Shown piece by piece: positions 8,448-17,741 of a stretch of 64,000 bases of DNA (positions within the stretch are counted from its first letter, which is position 1; every line of letters begins with the position of its first letter). The DNA lies in NCBI GenBank assembly GCA_013153635.1, contig JAADDZ010000021.1, forward strand, positions 35,905 through 99,904. Direction: 5' to 3'. The translations under genes were made by a program, and so were the position numbers. The notes below the pieces were generated by a model. That model saw nothing but the letters and a program-made list of their open reading frames with translations, did no database searches and was not told where the DNA came from. This DNA is from Aquificota bacterium. Its GTDB lineage: Bacteria > Aquificota > Aquificia > Aquificales > Hydrogenothermaceae.

Positions 8448-8483
8448 TTGGTAAAAAACATAGGAGGTAGGAAAGATGGCTAA
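8448..8483 (+). CDS. Possible 11-codon leader ORF overlapping the groES start
   Basis: A TTG eight bases after a near-perfect Shine-Dalgarno (AAAGGAGG, 8432-8439) opens an 11-codon frame ([11 protein letters not shown]). Its stop codon overlaps the groES ATG region by eight bases, in a different frame. The groES gene has its own GGAGG inside this frame. It could couple or regulate groES translation, or be a chance frame next to a duplicated ribosome site. Confidence 0.35.
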   Translation: MVKNIGGRKDG

Positions 8484-8772
8484 CATTAAACCTCTCTACG
8501 ATAGAGTAGTTATAAAACCTATTGAAGAGGGAGAAGAAAAAACTCCGTCAGGAATTATCATTCCAGACACAGCTAAAGAAAAACCAACCGAAGGTGAAGT
8601 AGTAGCGGTAGGAGAAGGTAGACTCACAGAAAAAGGAGAAATCGTACCGTTAAAAGTCAAAGTCGGTGACAAAGTAATCTACAGCAGATACGCCGGAAAT
8701 GAAATCGTCTTGAATGGGGAAGACCTTATCATTCTTAGAGAAGATGACATTTTAGCTATTTTAGAAAAATAA
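8476..8772 (+). CDS. groES: Co-chaperonin GroES
   Basis: The 98-residue, 10-kDa lid of the GroEL folding chamber. It begins [23 protein letters not shown] and contains the mobile-loop region [15 protein letters not shown] and the conserved [15 protein letters not shown] stretch. A GGAGG lies eight bases before the ATG. groEL follows 21 bases downstream behind its own AAAGGAGG, forming the usual two-gene operon driven by the promoter at 8372-8400 and ended by the terminator after groEL. Confidence 0.97.
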   Translation: MANIKPLYDRVVIKPIEEGEEKTPSGIIIPDTAKEKPTEGEVVAVGEGRLTEKGEIVPLKVKVGDKVIYSRYAGNEIVLNGEDLIILREDDILAILEK

Positions 8773-8778
8773 AAATAA

Positions 8779-10434
<1,656 letters not shown>

Positions 10435-10461
10435 ATTAAACATTTACCAAACCCTGTTTTT

Positions 10462-10490
10462 AAGCCCCCTTTTAAAAGGGGGCTTTTTTA
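10462..10490 (+). terminator. Rho-independent terminator of groES-groEL
   Basis: A 12-pair hairpin formed by AAGCCCCCTTTT (10462-10473) and its complement (10474-10485), followed by a T run. It is the clearest forward terminator in the window. Confidence 0.88.
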
Positions 10491-10491
10491 T

Positions 10492-10520
10492 TTGCTAAAA
10501 TAAAGCGTTTCCCTTATAAT
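10492..10520 (+). promoter_or_regulatory. Sigma70-type promoter for rpsU-yqeY-cvpA
   Basis: TTGCTA (10492-10497) and TATAAT (10515-10520) separated by 17 bases, immediately after the groEL terminator and about 33 bases before the rpsU start. Confidence 0.65.
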
Positions 10521-10552
10521 GTTTTAGATTAACACAAAAGGAGGTCATCGTA

Positions 10553-10753
10553 TTGGCAGTAGTATATGTAAAAGAAGACGAGCCTTTTGAGAAGGCTTTG
10601 AAAAGGTTCAAAAAGATAATAGAAAAAGAAGGTGTTCTAACAGAATATAAGAGAAGAGAGTATTACGAAAAACCATCTGTAAAGAGAAAAAGAAAACAAA
10701 GAGCCGCAAGAAAAAGACTTATAAAAGCATTAAAGAAAAAAGGTCTTTTGTAA
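10553..10753 (+). CDS. rpsU: 30S ribosomal protein S21
   Basis: A 66-residue, very basic ribosomal protein ([20 protein letters not shown]) typical of S21, which helps the 30S subunit engage mRNA at initiation. It starts at TTG behind a strong AAAGGAGGT. Its stop codon overlaps the ATG of the next gene by one base, so translation of the two is probably coupled. The rpsU-yqeY pairing is common in bacteria. Confidence 0.95.
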   Translation: MAVVYVKEDEPFEKALKRFKKIIEKEGVLTEYKRREYYEKPSVKRKRKQRAARKRLIKALKKKGLL

Positions 10754-11193
10754 TGCTTCTTGAAAAACTTCAAGAAGAAATGAAGAAAGCCTTAAAATCT
10801 GCAGATAAAGATAGATTATCTGTGATTCGTATGCTTATATCAGAGATAAAGAAAGCTCAAATAGACCAAAAAAAAGAGCTTTCTGATGAAGAAATGATAC
10901 AGATTCTTCAAAGATACGCCAAACAAAGAAAAGAATCGATACATCAGTACAAACAAGCGAATAGAGAAGACCTAGCAGAGAAAGAAGAAAAAGAGTTAAA
11001 AATCGTTAGTGAGTTTTTACCAGAACCTATGTCAAGAGAAGAGATAGAAAAAATCGTAGAAGATGTAATAAAAGAAGTGAATGCTACATCTATGAAAGAC
11101 ATGGGAAAAGTTATGAAATTAGTTATGGAAAAAGTAAAGGGTAAAGCAGAAGGTTCTACTGTAAGTGAAATAGTAAAACAAAAACTTTCGTAA
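10753..11193 (+). CDS. GatB/YqeY domain-containing protein
   Basis: A 146-residue protein of the YqeY family (LLEKLQEEMKKALKSADK, then LPEPMSREEIEKIV). The family is related to the tail domain of the amidotransferase GatB that contacts tRNA, but its own role is not established. It overlaps rpsU by one base and is followed by cvpA 35 bases later, as part of a three-gene operon. Length is normal and nothing is missing. Confidence 0.9.
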   Translation: MLLEKLQEEMKKALKSADKDRLSVIRMLISEIKKAQIDQKKELSDEEMIQILQRYAKQRKESIHQYKQANREDLAEKEEKELKIVSEFLPEPMSREEIEKIVEDVIKEVNATSMKDMGKVMKLVMEKVKGKAEGSTVSEIVKQKLS

Positions 11194-11228
11194 AGTTAGC
11201 TGTTAATAAAATTTATTGAGTATATATT

Positions 11229-11732
11229 ATGCTAGATATAATATTTGCCCTTATTTTTTTATATCTAATAATAATTGGGTTATACAAAGGTTTTGTAGAC
11301 CTGTTTTTTAAATTTCTTGGTATAGGGCTTGGATTCTTTATAGCTATTTTGTGGCATAAAGAACTATCAAATTATCTATCTAAATATTTCAAAGGAAATG
11401 AAGTTCTTATCGATTTTCTATCTTTTGCTTTTTTGTTTTTGTTAATATTTAGTTTTTTTATGGTTCTAAATACAGTTTTATCTAGATATGTTAACCGAAT
11501 AACATTTTTCGCATTTTTGGATAGGATTTTAGGTGTGTTTCTAGGAATTCTCGTGTTCTTTTTGATAATGTATTCTATCTATGTACTTTCTCTTTCTAAC
11601 GAAGCGGTTTATGAGCTGATGCAGAGTTCTAAACTATACAAGCATTTTGAAAAGTTTATCCAAAATTATAACCTTGCCAGTGTGTATATCTTCGCACAAA
11701 ATTCTAAATCAGAGCAGAGCTTTAAAGCATAA
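11229..11732 (+). CDS. CvpA family membrane protein
   Basis: A 167-residue inner-membrane protein with four predicted membrane segments and the family start (LDIIFALIFLYLIIIGLYKGFVD). CvpA was named for colicin V production; its real role is unclear, with links to envelope stress and purine-linked loci. The last 67 bases overlap the 3' end of the convergent aldolase gene, which is a long overlap. The C-terminal 20 or so residues are therefore constrained on both strands. Confidence 0.82.
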   Translation: MLDIIFALIFLYLIIIGLYKGFVDLFFKFLGIGLGFFIAILWHKELSNYLSKYFKGNEVLIDFLSFAFLFLLIFSFFMVLNTVLSRYVNRITFFAFLDRILGVFLGILVFFLIMYSIYVLSLSNEAVYELMQSSKLYKHFEKFIQNYNLASVYIFAQNSKSEQSFKA

Positions 11733-12259
11733 TTTAAACTATCAGCTTTAACGAAAACTCCGTGGGTTTTAACTAAACAAAGGTTATACTCCTTCAGTAC
11801 AGAGGATACCTCCTGTGCAAGCTCTAAAGAAGCGGTAGCTTTTTCAACATCTACTATAGGAACTGTACCTATGAAAAGTTTCCCTTCATTGTCTATAGGC
11901 TCAAAATATCTTTCCATCTTAAAGGTAAGAGAGGTGGCATAGATTGGGTGAGCATGGATTATTGCTTTTGCATCAGTTTTTTTATAGATTTCTCTATGAA
12001 CTATCAGCTCGCTTGATGCTTCTTTGTCCTTTTCTTGAGGTTTATCTATACTCACAGTAATTAGGTCTTCTTTTTTTAAAAACCCTAACATTCGTCCTGT
12101 TTTTGTGATGATGATACTGTCTTTGTGTTTTACGCTTATATTCCCAGCATGGCTTGTAACTAATCCTTCTTTATACAAGACTTTTCCTGTAAAAATTATA
12201 TCTTTTGATATAAAATCTAACTCATCTTTGTAACACTTTATATAGGATTTGTAACTCAT
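11666..12259 (-). CDS. Class II aldolase/adducin family protein
   Basis: A 197-residue cytoplasmic zinc enzyme of the fuculose-phosphate aldolase/methylthioribulose-phosphate dehydratase group. Visible features are HAGNISVK (substrate phosphate site), SSELIVH (catalytic acidic residue), the zinc motif HAHP and a third His in KTHGVFVK. The exact substrate cannot be told; L-fuculose-1-phosphate aldolase-like and MtnB-like activities are both possible. It is the last gene of the proA-panB-tsaC-methyltransferase operon and starts inside the preceding gene (four-base overlap). Confidence 0.85.
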   Translation of the reverse strand: MSYKSYIKCYKDELDFISKDIIFTGKVLYKEGLVTSHAGNISVKHKDSIIITKTGRMLGFLKKEDLITVSIDKPQEKDKEASSELIVHREIYKKTDAKAIIHAHPIYATSLTFKMERYFEPIDNEGKLFIGTVPIVDVEKATASLELAQEVSSVLKEYNLCLVKTHGVFVKADSLNYALKLCSDLEFCAKIYTLARL

Positions 12260-12891
12260 TTTTTCTTTGCCCTTATCACTACAAAAGAGCCTTTTCCATA
12301 ACCTTCTTTTATAGGTTCTATCTGTTCTATGTTTTCTAAATCTTTAAATATAGTTTGAACTATATCGAACTGTTTAAAACCTACTTCACTTAAAACAGAG
12401 ATTAGCTCTTTTGGAGTTACGAAATTTGCTTCTTTATAGAATGGATTTTCTTCTTTTATGCTTTGATAATATCTTCCTAGTTTTGAGTTTTTATCTATAA
12501 ATCCTATTACTATGTACCCTTCCTCTGTCAAAACTCTATAGGCTTCTTCTAAAGATTTTTTAACGTCATCTACAAAGCAGATTGTAGTTACTATCAAAAT
12601 ACAGTCAAAGGTTTTGTCTCCAAAAGGTAGGTCTTCAGCTACTCCTTTGTAAACAGTTAACCCTCTTTTTTTTGCTAATTTTGTCATTTTGGGAGAAGGT
12701 TCTAGACCGTATTTTATACCTAAAGGTTTAGCGAATCTTCCTGTACCAACTCCTATCTCTATACATTTTTCTCTATCTTTAGGTAGAAGTCTATCTACCG
12801 CTTTTAGTTGGGATAGATACGCATATTTATGTTTTTTAAACCAGATGTCATACCTATTTGTAAATCTTTCAAAGGGTTCTATCTTTGGCAT
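12256..12891 (-). CDS. SAM-dependent methyltransferase, class I
   Basis: A 211-residue protein with a Rossmann methyltransferase core: the SAM-binding loop CIEIGVGTGRFAKPLG near residue 40, the acidic and DLPFGDKTFDCILIV segment, and VLTEEGYIVIGF. It fits the UbiE/Methyltransf_11 group, which acts on small molecules or lipids; the substrate is unknown. It overlaps tsaC by one base and the aldolase by four, so it is translationally coupled within the operon. Confidence 0.8.
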   Translation of the reverse strand: MPKIEPFERFTNRYDIWFKKHKYAYLSQLKAVDRLLPKDREKCIEIGVGTGRFAKPLGIKYGLEPSPKMTKLAKKRGLTVYKGVAEDLPFGDKTFDCILIVTTICFVDDVKKSLEEAYRVLTEEGYIVIGFIDKNSKLGRYYQSIKEENPFYKEANFVTPKELISVLSEVGFKQFDIVQTIFKDLENIEQIEPIKEGYGKGSFVVIRAKKK

Positions 12892-13454
12892 TATTTTCTT
12901 ATATAGATTATTTCGTTATTTTTTATCTTTACTATAGGTGAGGGTTTTTTTTCTGCTTTTCCTTCATCTACATAAATATCGATAAGATTCCCAAAATAAT
13001 CTACAGCTTCTTGTACCGTCTTTGCTGGTTCTTTTCCTTCAGGGTTAGCACTAGGAGCTATTAAGGGAGTTTCTAATCTTTGGATAAAATCTTTTAGATT
13101 TTGCTTTGCTGGAATTCTAAACGCAAGAGTATTAGTCCCTCTGTGGAGATACTCTAACTGTTTTGGGGTGTTTAGATTAAGTATCACTGTTATTCCCTCT
13201 TTTTGTAATATCTCCTTTTCTTTTTGGGAAATTTGAACATCAAAATGTTTTTTTATAAATTCTACCGAAGGAACAAGCATCAAAAAGGGTTTTGACGGTG
13301 TTCTTCCCTTTATTTCATAAACCCTTTCTACCGCTTTTTTATCAAGAGCATTAGCAACTACGCCGTAAAGAGTGTCTGTTTTTATCACTGCTGTTTTTCC
13401 ATTTTTTAAAACGTCAAAAGCTTTGCCTAAATCTTTTGTTATTGTTGGCATCAT
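12891..13454 (-). CDS. tsaC: L-threonylcarbamoyladenylate synthase (YrdC/Sua5 domain)
   Basis: Makes threonylcarbamoyl-AMP from threonine, bicarbonate and ATP for the t6A modification of tRNAs reading ANN codons. The 187-residue protein shows KTDTLYGVVANAL, the KGRTPSKPFLMLV binding motif and the APSANPEGKEPAKT segment. The length fits the short TsaC form without the extra Sua5 domain. ATG codons at 13454 and 13451 both overlap or abut the stop of panB. Other t6A genes are not in the window. Confidence 0.9.
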   Translation of the reverse strand: MMPTITKDLGKAFDVLKNGKTAVIKTDTLYGVVANALDKKAVERVYEIKGRTPSKPFLMLVPSVEFIKKHFDVQISQKEKEILQKEGITVILNLNTPKQLEYLHRGTNTLAFRIPAKQNLKDFIQRLETPLIAPSANPEGKEPAKTVQEAVDYFGNLIDIYVDEGKAEKKPSPIVKIKNNEIIYIRK

Positions 13455-14242
13455 TCGTATGTGTAATTTTCATCTGGAAATATACCTTCTTGTACTTCTT
13501 CTTTAAATTTTTCAAGGGATTCTACTATCATTTTCCCTGCTTCCATGTATCTTTTTACGAATTTAGGGGTTTTTTCGAATATTCCTATTAGGTCATGTAA
13601 TACTAAGACTTGACCATCTGTTTTGTTCCCTGCTCCAATCCCAATAGTAGGAATTTCTAAAAAATCTGTTATCTCTTGGGCTAATTTAGAAGGAACAGCT
13701 TCTAAAACTATAGAAAAAACTCCTGCCTGCTCTAGAATTTTTGCGTCTTTTATTATTTTTTTCTGCTGTTCTAGGGTTCTTCCTTGTACTTTATAGCCTC
13801 CTAAGGCGTGAACAGATTGAGGTGTAAGTCCTAAATGTCCCATAACAGGTATCCCTATTGATACTAATTTTTCTACTGTTTTGGCTATCTCTTCTCCACC
13901 TTCTAGTTTTACTGCGTTGGCTCCGGTCTCTTTTAGTATCCTTCCTGCATTTTTGGTAGCTTCATCTTTGTTTACCTGATAGCTTAAAAACGGCATATCT
14001 ACCACTATAAATGTGTTAGGCGCTCCTCTTCTTACAGCTTTTGCGTGATATATCATCTCTTCGAGAGTAACTGGTAAAGTAGTATTTCTTCCTTGGATAA
14101 CCATTCCAAGAGAATCCCCAACTAAAATCGTATCTATGCCTGCCTTTTCACATAGCATCGCAGACCAATAGTCGTATGTAGAAATCATTGTGATTTTTCT
14201 TTTTTCTTTTTTTGCTTTTAAAAAATCTATTATTGTTTTCAT
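13451..14242 (-). CDS. panB: Ketopantoate hydroxymethyltransferase
   Basis: Adds a hydroxymethyl group from methylene-tetrahydrofolate to ketoisovalerate, the first committed step of pantothenate synthesis. The 263 residues show STYDYWSAMLCEKAG, VGDSLGMVIQG (metal-binding Asp), the LEGG substrate loop, HLGLTPQSVHALGGYKVQGR and GIGAGNKTDGQVLV with the catalytic acidic region. It starts two bases after proA and overlaps tsaC by four, so it sits in the middle of a five-gene operon. Confidence 0.96.
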   Translation of the reverse strand: MKTIIDFLKAKKEKRKITMISTYDYWSAMLCEKAGIDTILVGDSLGMVIQGRNTTLPVTLEEMIYHAKAVRRGAPNTFIVVDMPFLSYQVNKDEATKNAGRILKETGANAVKLEGGEEIAKTVEKLVSIGIPVMGHLGLTPQSVHALGGYKVQGRTLEQQKKIIKDAKILEQAGVFSIVLEAVPSKLAQEITDFLEIPTIGIGAGNKTDGQVLVLHDLIGIFEKTPKFVKRYMEAGKMIVESLEKFKEEVQEGIFPDENYTYE

Positions 14243-14244
14243 CT

Positions 14245-15591
14245 TTATCCTTGGTTACATGCTGTTTCATCTATCTCGGGTGTTTGCTCTTTTTCTTTTG
14301 GTATACCAAAGTTATCTCTTATCTGACCGTTACCAAAAATGATATATTTTGGTATGGTTAGGTCTTTTAATCCCATTGGTCCTCTTACATGTATCTTATC
14401 TGTGGATATACCCATCTCTGCACCTAGACCAAACTCATTACCATCTGTAAACCTTGTAGAGGCGTTTATATAAACTGCGGCACTGTCTATCTCGTTTATA
14501 AATCTCATGCCTTTTGTATAGTTTTCTGTAACGATAGAGTCAGAATGTCCTGAACCATATTTATTAATAAAATCTATAGCCTCATCAAAGGTATCTACCA
14601 CTTTTACTGCAATTATAAGGTCTAGGAATTCTTCATAATAATCTTCTTCTGTAGCTGGCACAATCTCTACATCTTGGGCTTCTGGAGCATCTTGTAAGAT
14701 TTTTAGGCTTTTTTCGTCACATCTCATCTCTACTCCCGCTTTTCCGTAGTAGTAAGCTATTTTTGGTAAAAATTCTTCTGCTATATCTGCATGTACTACA
14801 AGGTTCTCTATAGCGTTACACACAGAGGGTCTTTGAACTTTTGCATTGTACGCTATGTTTAACGCTTTTTCCATATCTGCTTCACTGTCTACATACAGGT
14901 TACAAACTCCTTTGTAATGTTTTATAACTGGCATTTTTGCTTTTTCTACTACTGTTTTTATAAGTCCCTCTCCTCCTCTTGGAATAGCTACATCTATATA
15001 GTTATCCATTTTTAATAACAGGTTTACAGCCTCCCTATCTGTTGTGTCTACGAACTCAACCGCTGTTTCTGGAAATCCTGTTTCTTTTGATGCTTGCTTT
15101 ATAATGTCTACTAAGATTCTGTTCGAATTTATAGTCTCACTGCCTCCTTTCAATATAACAGCGTTAGACGACTTTATACAAAGAGCCGCCGCTTCAATAG
15201 TAACATTTGGTCTTGATTCGTATATGATTAAAATAGTACCAAGTGGAACTCGCATCTGTCCTACTCTTAAACCATTGGGTCTTGTCCACATATGGATAAC
15301 TTCTCCTACTGGGTCTGGAAGAGATGCTACATCTTGAAGTACTTTTACCATTCCTTCTATTCTTTTTTCATTCAAGGTAAGCCTATCCAAAAGAGCTTTG
15401 GAGTATCCTTTTCTTCTTGCTTTTTCTAAATCTTTCTTGTTTTCTTCTATAATTTCATTTTTTCTCTCTATCAAGAGCTGTGCAGTCTTCAATAGAGTAT
15501 CATCTTTAGTTTTTGTATTTAATTTAAGAAGTTTCTTTTGAGATTTTTTAGCATTTTGAGCTATGTACTCTATATATTTTTTTAACTCCAT
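14245..15591 (-). CDS. proA: Glutamate-5-semialdehyde dehydrogenase
   Basis: Reduces glutamyl-5-phosphate to glutamate semialdehyde with NADPH in proline synthesis. It is an aldehyde-dehydrogenase-fold enzyme; the catalytic Cys lies in QRPSVCNAIEN, and ESRPNVT, KGGSE and the C-terminal HVRGPMGL motif are present. The frame stays open to 15648, but I chose the ATG at 15591 (MELKKYIEYIAQNAKK), which has AGGTGAG upstream and gives a normal length of about 448. It leads the reverse operon through panB, tsaC, a methyltransferase and an aldolase. No proB is nearby. Confidence 0.95.
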   Translation of the reverse strand: MELKKYIEYIAQNAKKSQKKLLKLNTKTKDDTLLKTAQLLIERKNEIIEENKKDLEKARRKGYSKALLDRLTLNEKRIEGMVKVLQDVASLPDPVGEVIHMWTRPNGLRVGQMRVPLGTILIIYESRPNVTIEAAALCIKSSNAVILKGGSETINSNRILVDIIKQASKETGFPETAVEFVDTTDREAVNLLLKMDNYIDVAIPRGGEGLIKTVVEKAKMPVIKHYKGVCNLYVDSEADMEKALNIAYNAKVQRPSVCNAIENLVVHADIAEEFLPKIAYYYGKAGVEMRCDEKSLKILQDAPEAQDVEIVPATEEDYYEEFLDLIIAVKVVDTFDEAIDFINKYGSGHSDSIVTENYTKGMRFINEIDSAAVYINASTRFTDGNEFGLGAEMGISTDKIHVRGPMGLKDLTIPKYIIFGNGQIRDNFGIPKEKEQTPEIDETACNQG

Positions 15592-15703
15592 AAGCTCACC
15601 TCGATTTTTGTATATTCTACTTACTATAAAAATGTCTATTAGATACAAATTTTCAAACTTTGATTATAATTATATCAAAGGCTTTTTATAAAAAGGTAAT
15701 AAT

Positions 15704-16153
15704 ATGAAAGAATTTATACTCACAATCCATATCTTGATAGCCTCTTTTTGGATAGGTGGTATGCTGTTCATGGTTTTGGTTTTATCTCCTTACATAAAAA
15801 ATCTTCCAAACAGTACAAAACTCTACAAAGCGGTAGGAAAAAGATACAGTATTATTGGAACAGTTTTTGGTCTACCTGCTTTATTTGTAACAGGCATTCT
15901 AAATATGAAAAATATAGGATTTCCTATCAGTGAGCTTATCAATCCTGCAAATATTTATACAGTAGTTCTCCAGCATAAATTTTTCTTGTTTTTGGTCACT
16001 TCTTTATTAGCTGTAGTTCATGATTTTTATCTTGGAGAGAGAGCCAATAAAAGCGAAAAATTAAGAAAAACTACAAGATTCGTGGGAATCGCAAATCTGT
16101 TAATAGGTATAGCTATCATTTACTTAGCTACCAAGTTAAGATTTGGTGGATAG
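15704..16153 (+). CDS. Four-helix membrane protein, CopD/HemJ-like
   Basis: A 149-residue integral membrane protein with four hydrophobic segments. It has a His in the first (TIHILIASFWIGGMLF) and further His residues in the middle helices (LQHKFFLF, VVHDFYLG). This spacing resembles CopD-domain and related heme- or copper-associated membrane proteins, but family membership is not certain and no function is claimed. It is transcribed alone, and its 3' end overlaps obg by 18 bases on the opposite strand. Confidence 0.6.
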   Translation: MKEFILTIHILIASFWIGGMLFMVLVLSPYIKNLPNSTKLYKAVGKRYSIIGTVFGLPALFVTGILNMKNIGFPISELINPANIYTVVLQHKFFLFLVTSLLAVVHDFYLGERANKSEKLRKTTRFVGIANLLIGIAIIYLATKLRFGG

Positions 16154-17164
16154 CTCTTTTTCTTTCATTTTTTCGTAGGTGTCTTTAATAGTATTGATTA
16201 AAGTGTCTATTCCTTCTTTTGTTACCAAAGAAATAGGGATAAAAGGATAATTTTTTTCTTTAAAGTACTTTTTCAATTTTTCTATTCGAGATTTATCTGA
16301 TAACATATCTATCTTATTCCCTACTACTATCTGGGGTTTTTCTAAAAGTTTTGGAGAGTAGTTTTTTAGCTCTGTGTTTATGAGTTCAAATGCTTCTATA
16401 GGGTCTTTTTGGCTAAAGTCTGAAATGTCTAACATATGTATCAAAAATTTGGTTCTTTCTATATGTTTTAAAAATTCATGTCCTAGACCTGCTCCTTGGG
16501 AAGCTCCTTCTATAAGTCCCGGAATATCCGCAAGCACTATTGATTTTCCCCTATCTAACTGCAAAACTCCTAACACAGGACTCAAAGTTGTAAAAGGATA
16601 ATCTGCGATTTTTGGTTTGGCATGAGATAAGGTAGAAATCAATGTAGATTTTCCAACATTAGGAAGACCTATAATCCCTGCATCTGCAAGTAATTTTAAT
16701 TCTAGTTCTATCCAACGTTCTTGACCTTTTTCTCCTTCTTCTGAATAATCTGGAGTTTGGTTTGTAGGAGATTTAAAAGATGCGTTTCCTCTTCCTCCTT
16801 TTCCACCTTTTGCCACTATTACAGATTGACCATCTTTCGTCAAATCTGCTAAAACTTCACCTGTTTGAGCATCTTTTACTACCGTTCCTACTGGAACTCT
16901 CAATACAAGGTCTTCCGCTGATTTTCCATGTTTATTAGAACCAGAACCAGCTTGACCACTTTTTGCTTTGTAATGTCTTTTGTATTTGTAATCCATAAGA
17001 GTTCGCAGTCTTTTGTCTGCTTTTATAACTACATCTCCACCTTTACCACCACTTCCACCAGAAGGTCCTCCAAATGGGACAAATTTTTCTCTACGAAATG
17101 CAACGCAACCTCTTCCTCCACTTCCACCTTTTACAAAAATTTTTGCCTTATCTATAAATTTCAT
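16136..17164 (-). CDS. obg: GTPase Obg/CgtA
   Basis: A ribosome-associated GTPase involved in 50S maturation and stress response. The 342 residues comprise the glycine-rich Obg fold (residues 1-158, KGGSGGRGCVAFRREKF onward) and the G domain (159 to the end): GLPNVGKST (P-loop), DIPGLIEGASQGAGLG (switch/G3) and NKIDML (G4). The variable C-terminal domain found in some species is absent. A GAAGG lies a few bases before the ATG. It is usually linked to ribosomal L21/L27 genes, but here stands alone. Confidence 0.95.
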   Translation of the reverse strand: MKFIDKAKIFVKGGSGGRGCVAFRREKFVPFGGPSGGSGGKGGDVVIKADKRLRTLMDYKYKRHYKAKSGQAGSGSNKHGKSAEDLVLRVPVGTVVKDAQTGEVLADLTKDGQSVIVAKGGKGGRGNASFKSPTNQTPDYSEEGEKGQERWIELELKLLADAGIIGLPNVGKSTLISTLSHAKPKIADYPFTTLSPVLGVLQLDRGKSIVLADIPGLIEGASQGAGLGHEFLKHIERTKFLIHMLDISDFSQKDPIEAFELINTELKNYSPKLLEKPQIVVGNKIDMLSDKSRIEKLKKYFKEKNYPFIPISLVTKEGIDTLINTIKDTYEKMKEKELSTKS

Positions 17165-17275
17165 CTTTTCCTTCTGTCTGGTGGTTTAGCCCCAATAATT
17201 TATATCACAGTTAATAGATTTCAATCTAAAGTTTATGTATATTTAAAATTAAGTACAGCAAAATAAGGATAAAAA

Positions 17276-17617
17276 ATGAAAGAAAAAAAAGAAGCTTTAC
17301 TTCTTAGGGTATTCATTGGAGAAAAAGATAGAGACAAAAAAACAAAAAAACTCCTCTATAAAAGAATTGTTGAAATCTTAAAAGAAAACAATATAGCAGG
17401 CGCTACCGTTTTACGGGGCATTTTAGGGTATGGAGCTTCTTCAAAGATTCACGAATTTTCGATTCTCTCTATATCTGAAGACCTCCCTGTTGTGATAGAA
17501 GCGGTTGATGAAGAAGATAAAATCAAAAAGGTCATTCCAAAAATAGAAGAGATTCTCTCTAGCGGGCTTATAACTACCGAAAAAGTTAATGTGGTGGTTT
17601 ATGTTAGTGAAAATTAA
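17276..17617 (+). CDS. DUF190 family protein
   Basis: A small 113-residue alpha/beta protein (LLLRVFIGEKDRD, GATVLRGILGYGASSKIHEFSI, DLPVVIEAVDEEDKI). It matches DUF190, whose fold resembles the PII signalling protein. Family members often neighbour crcB fluoride exporter genes, but no crcB and no recognisable fluoride riboswitch lie next to it here. An AAGGAT ribosome site is present. Two bases after its stop lies the 3' end of a tRNA gene on the other strand. Confidence 0.82.
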   Translation: MKEKKEALLLRVFIGEKDRDKKTKKLLYKRIVEILKENNIAGATVLRGILGYGASSKIHEFSILSISEDLPVVIEAVDEEDKIKKVIPKIEEILSSGLITTEKVNVVVYVSEN

Positions 17618-17618
17618 A

Positions 17619-17694
17619 TGGCTCCGGAGGAGGGATTCGAACCCCCGACCCGGCGGTTAACAGCCGCCTGCTCTGCCAGCTGAGCTACTCCGGA
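17619..17694 (-). tRNA. tRNA-Asn (anticodon GTT)
   Basis: A 76-base cloverleaf on the minus strand. The seven-pair acceptor stem is TCCGGAG/CTCCGGA, the anticodon loop CTGTTAA gives anticodon GTT, and the T loop is GGTTCGAATCC. The discriminator base is G and CCA is encoded. It is the only tRNA recognised in the window. Confidence 0.95.
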
Positions 17695-17741
17695 GCAGTT
17701 AGATAAATAATATATCAAACGATATGAATTTTTTCAAGTGC

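Noticed and set aside
8401-8475. CIRCE element upstream of groES
   Set aside because: I looked for TTAGCACTC and its complement; neither is present.
17165-17275. Fluoride riboswitch before the DUF190 gene
   Set aside because: No match to the conserved fluoride-switch core, and no crcB gene nearby.
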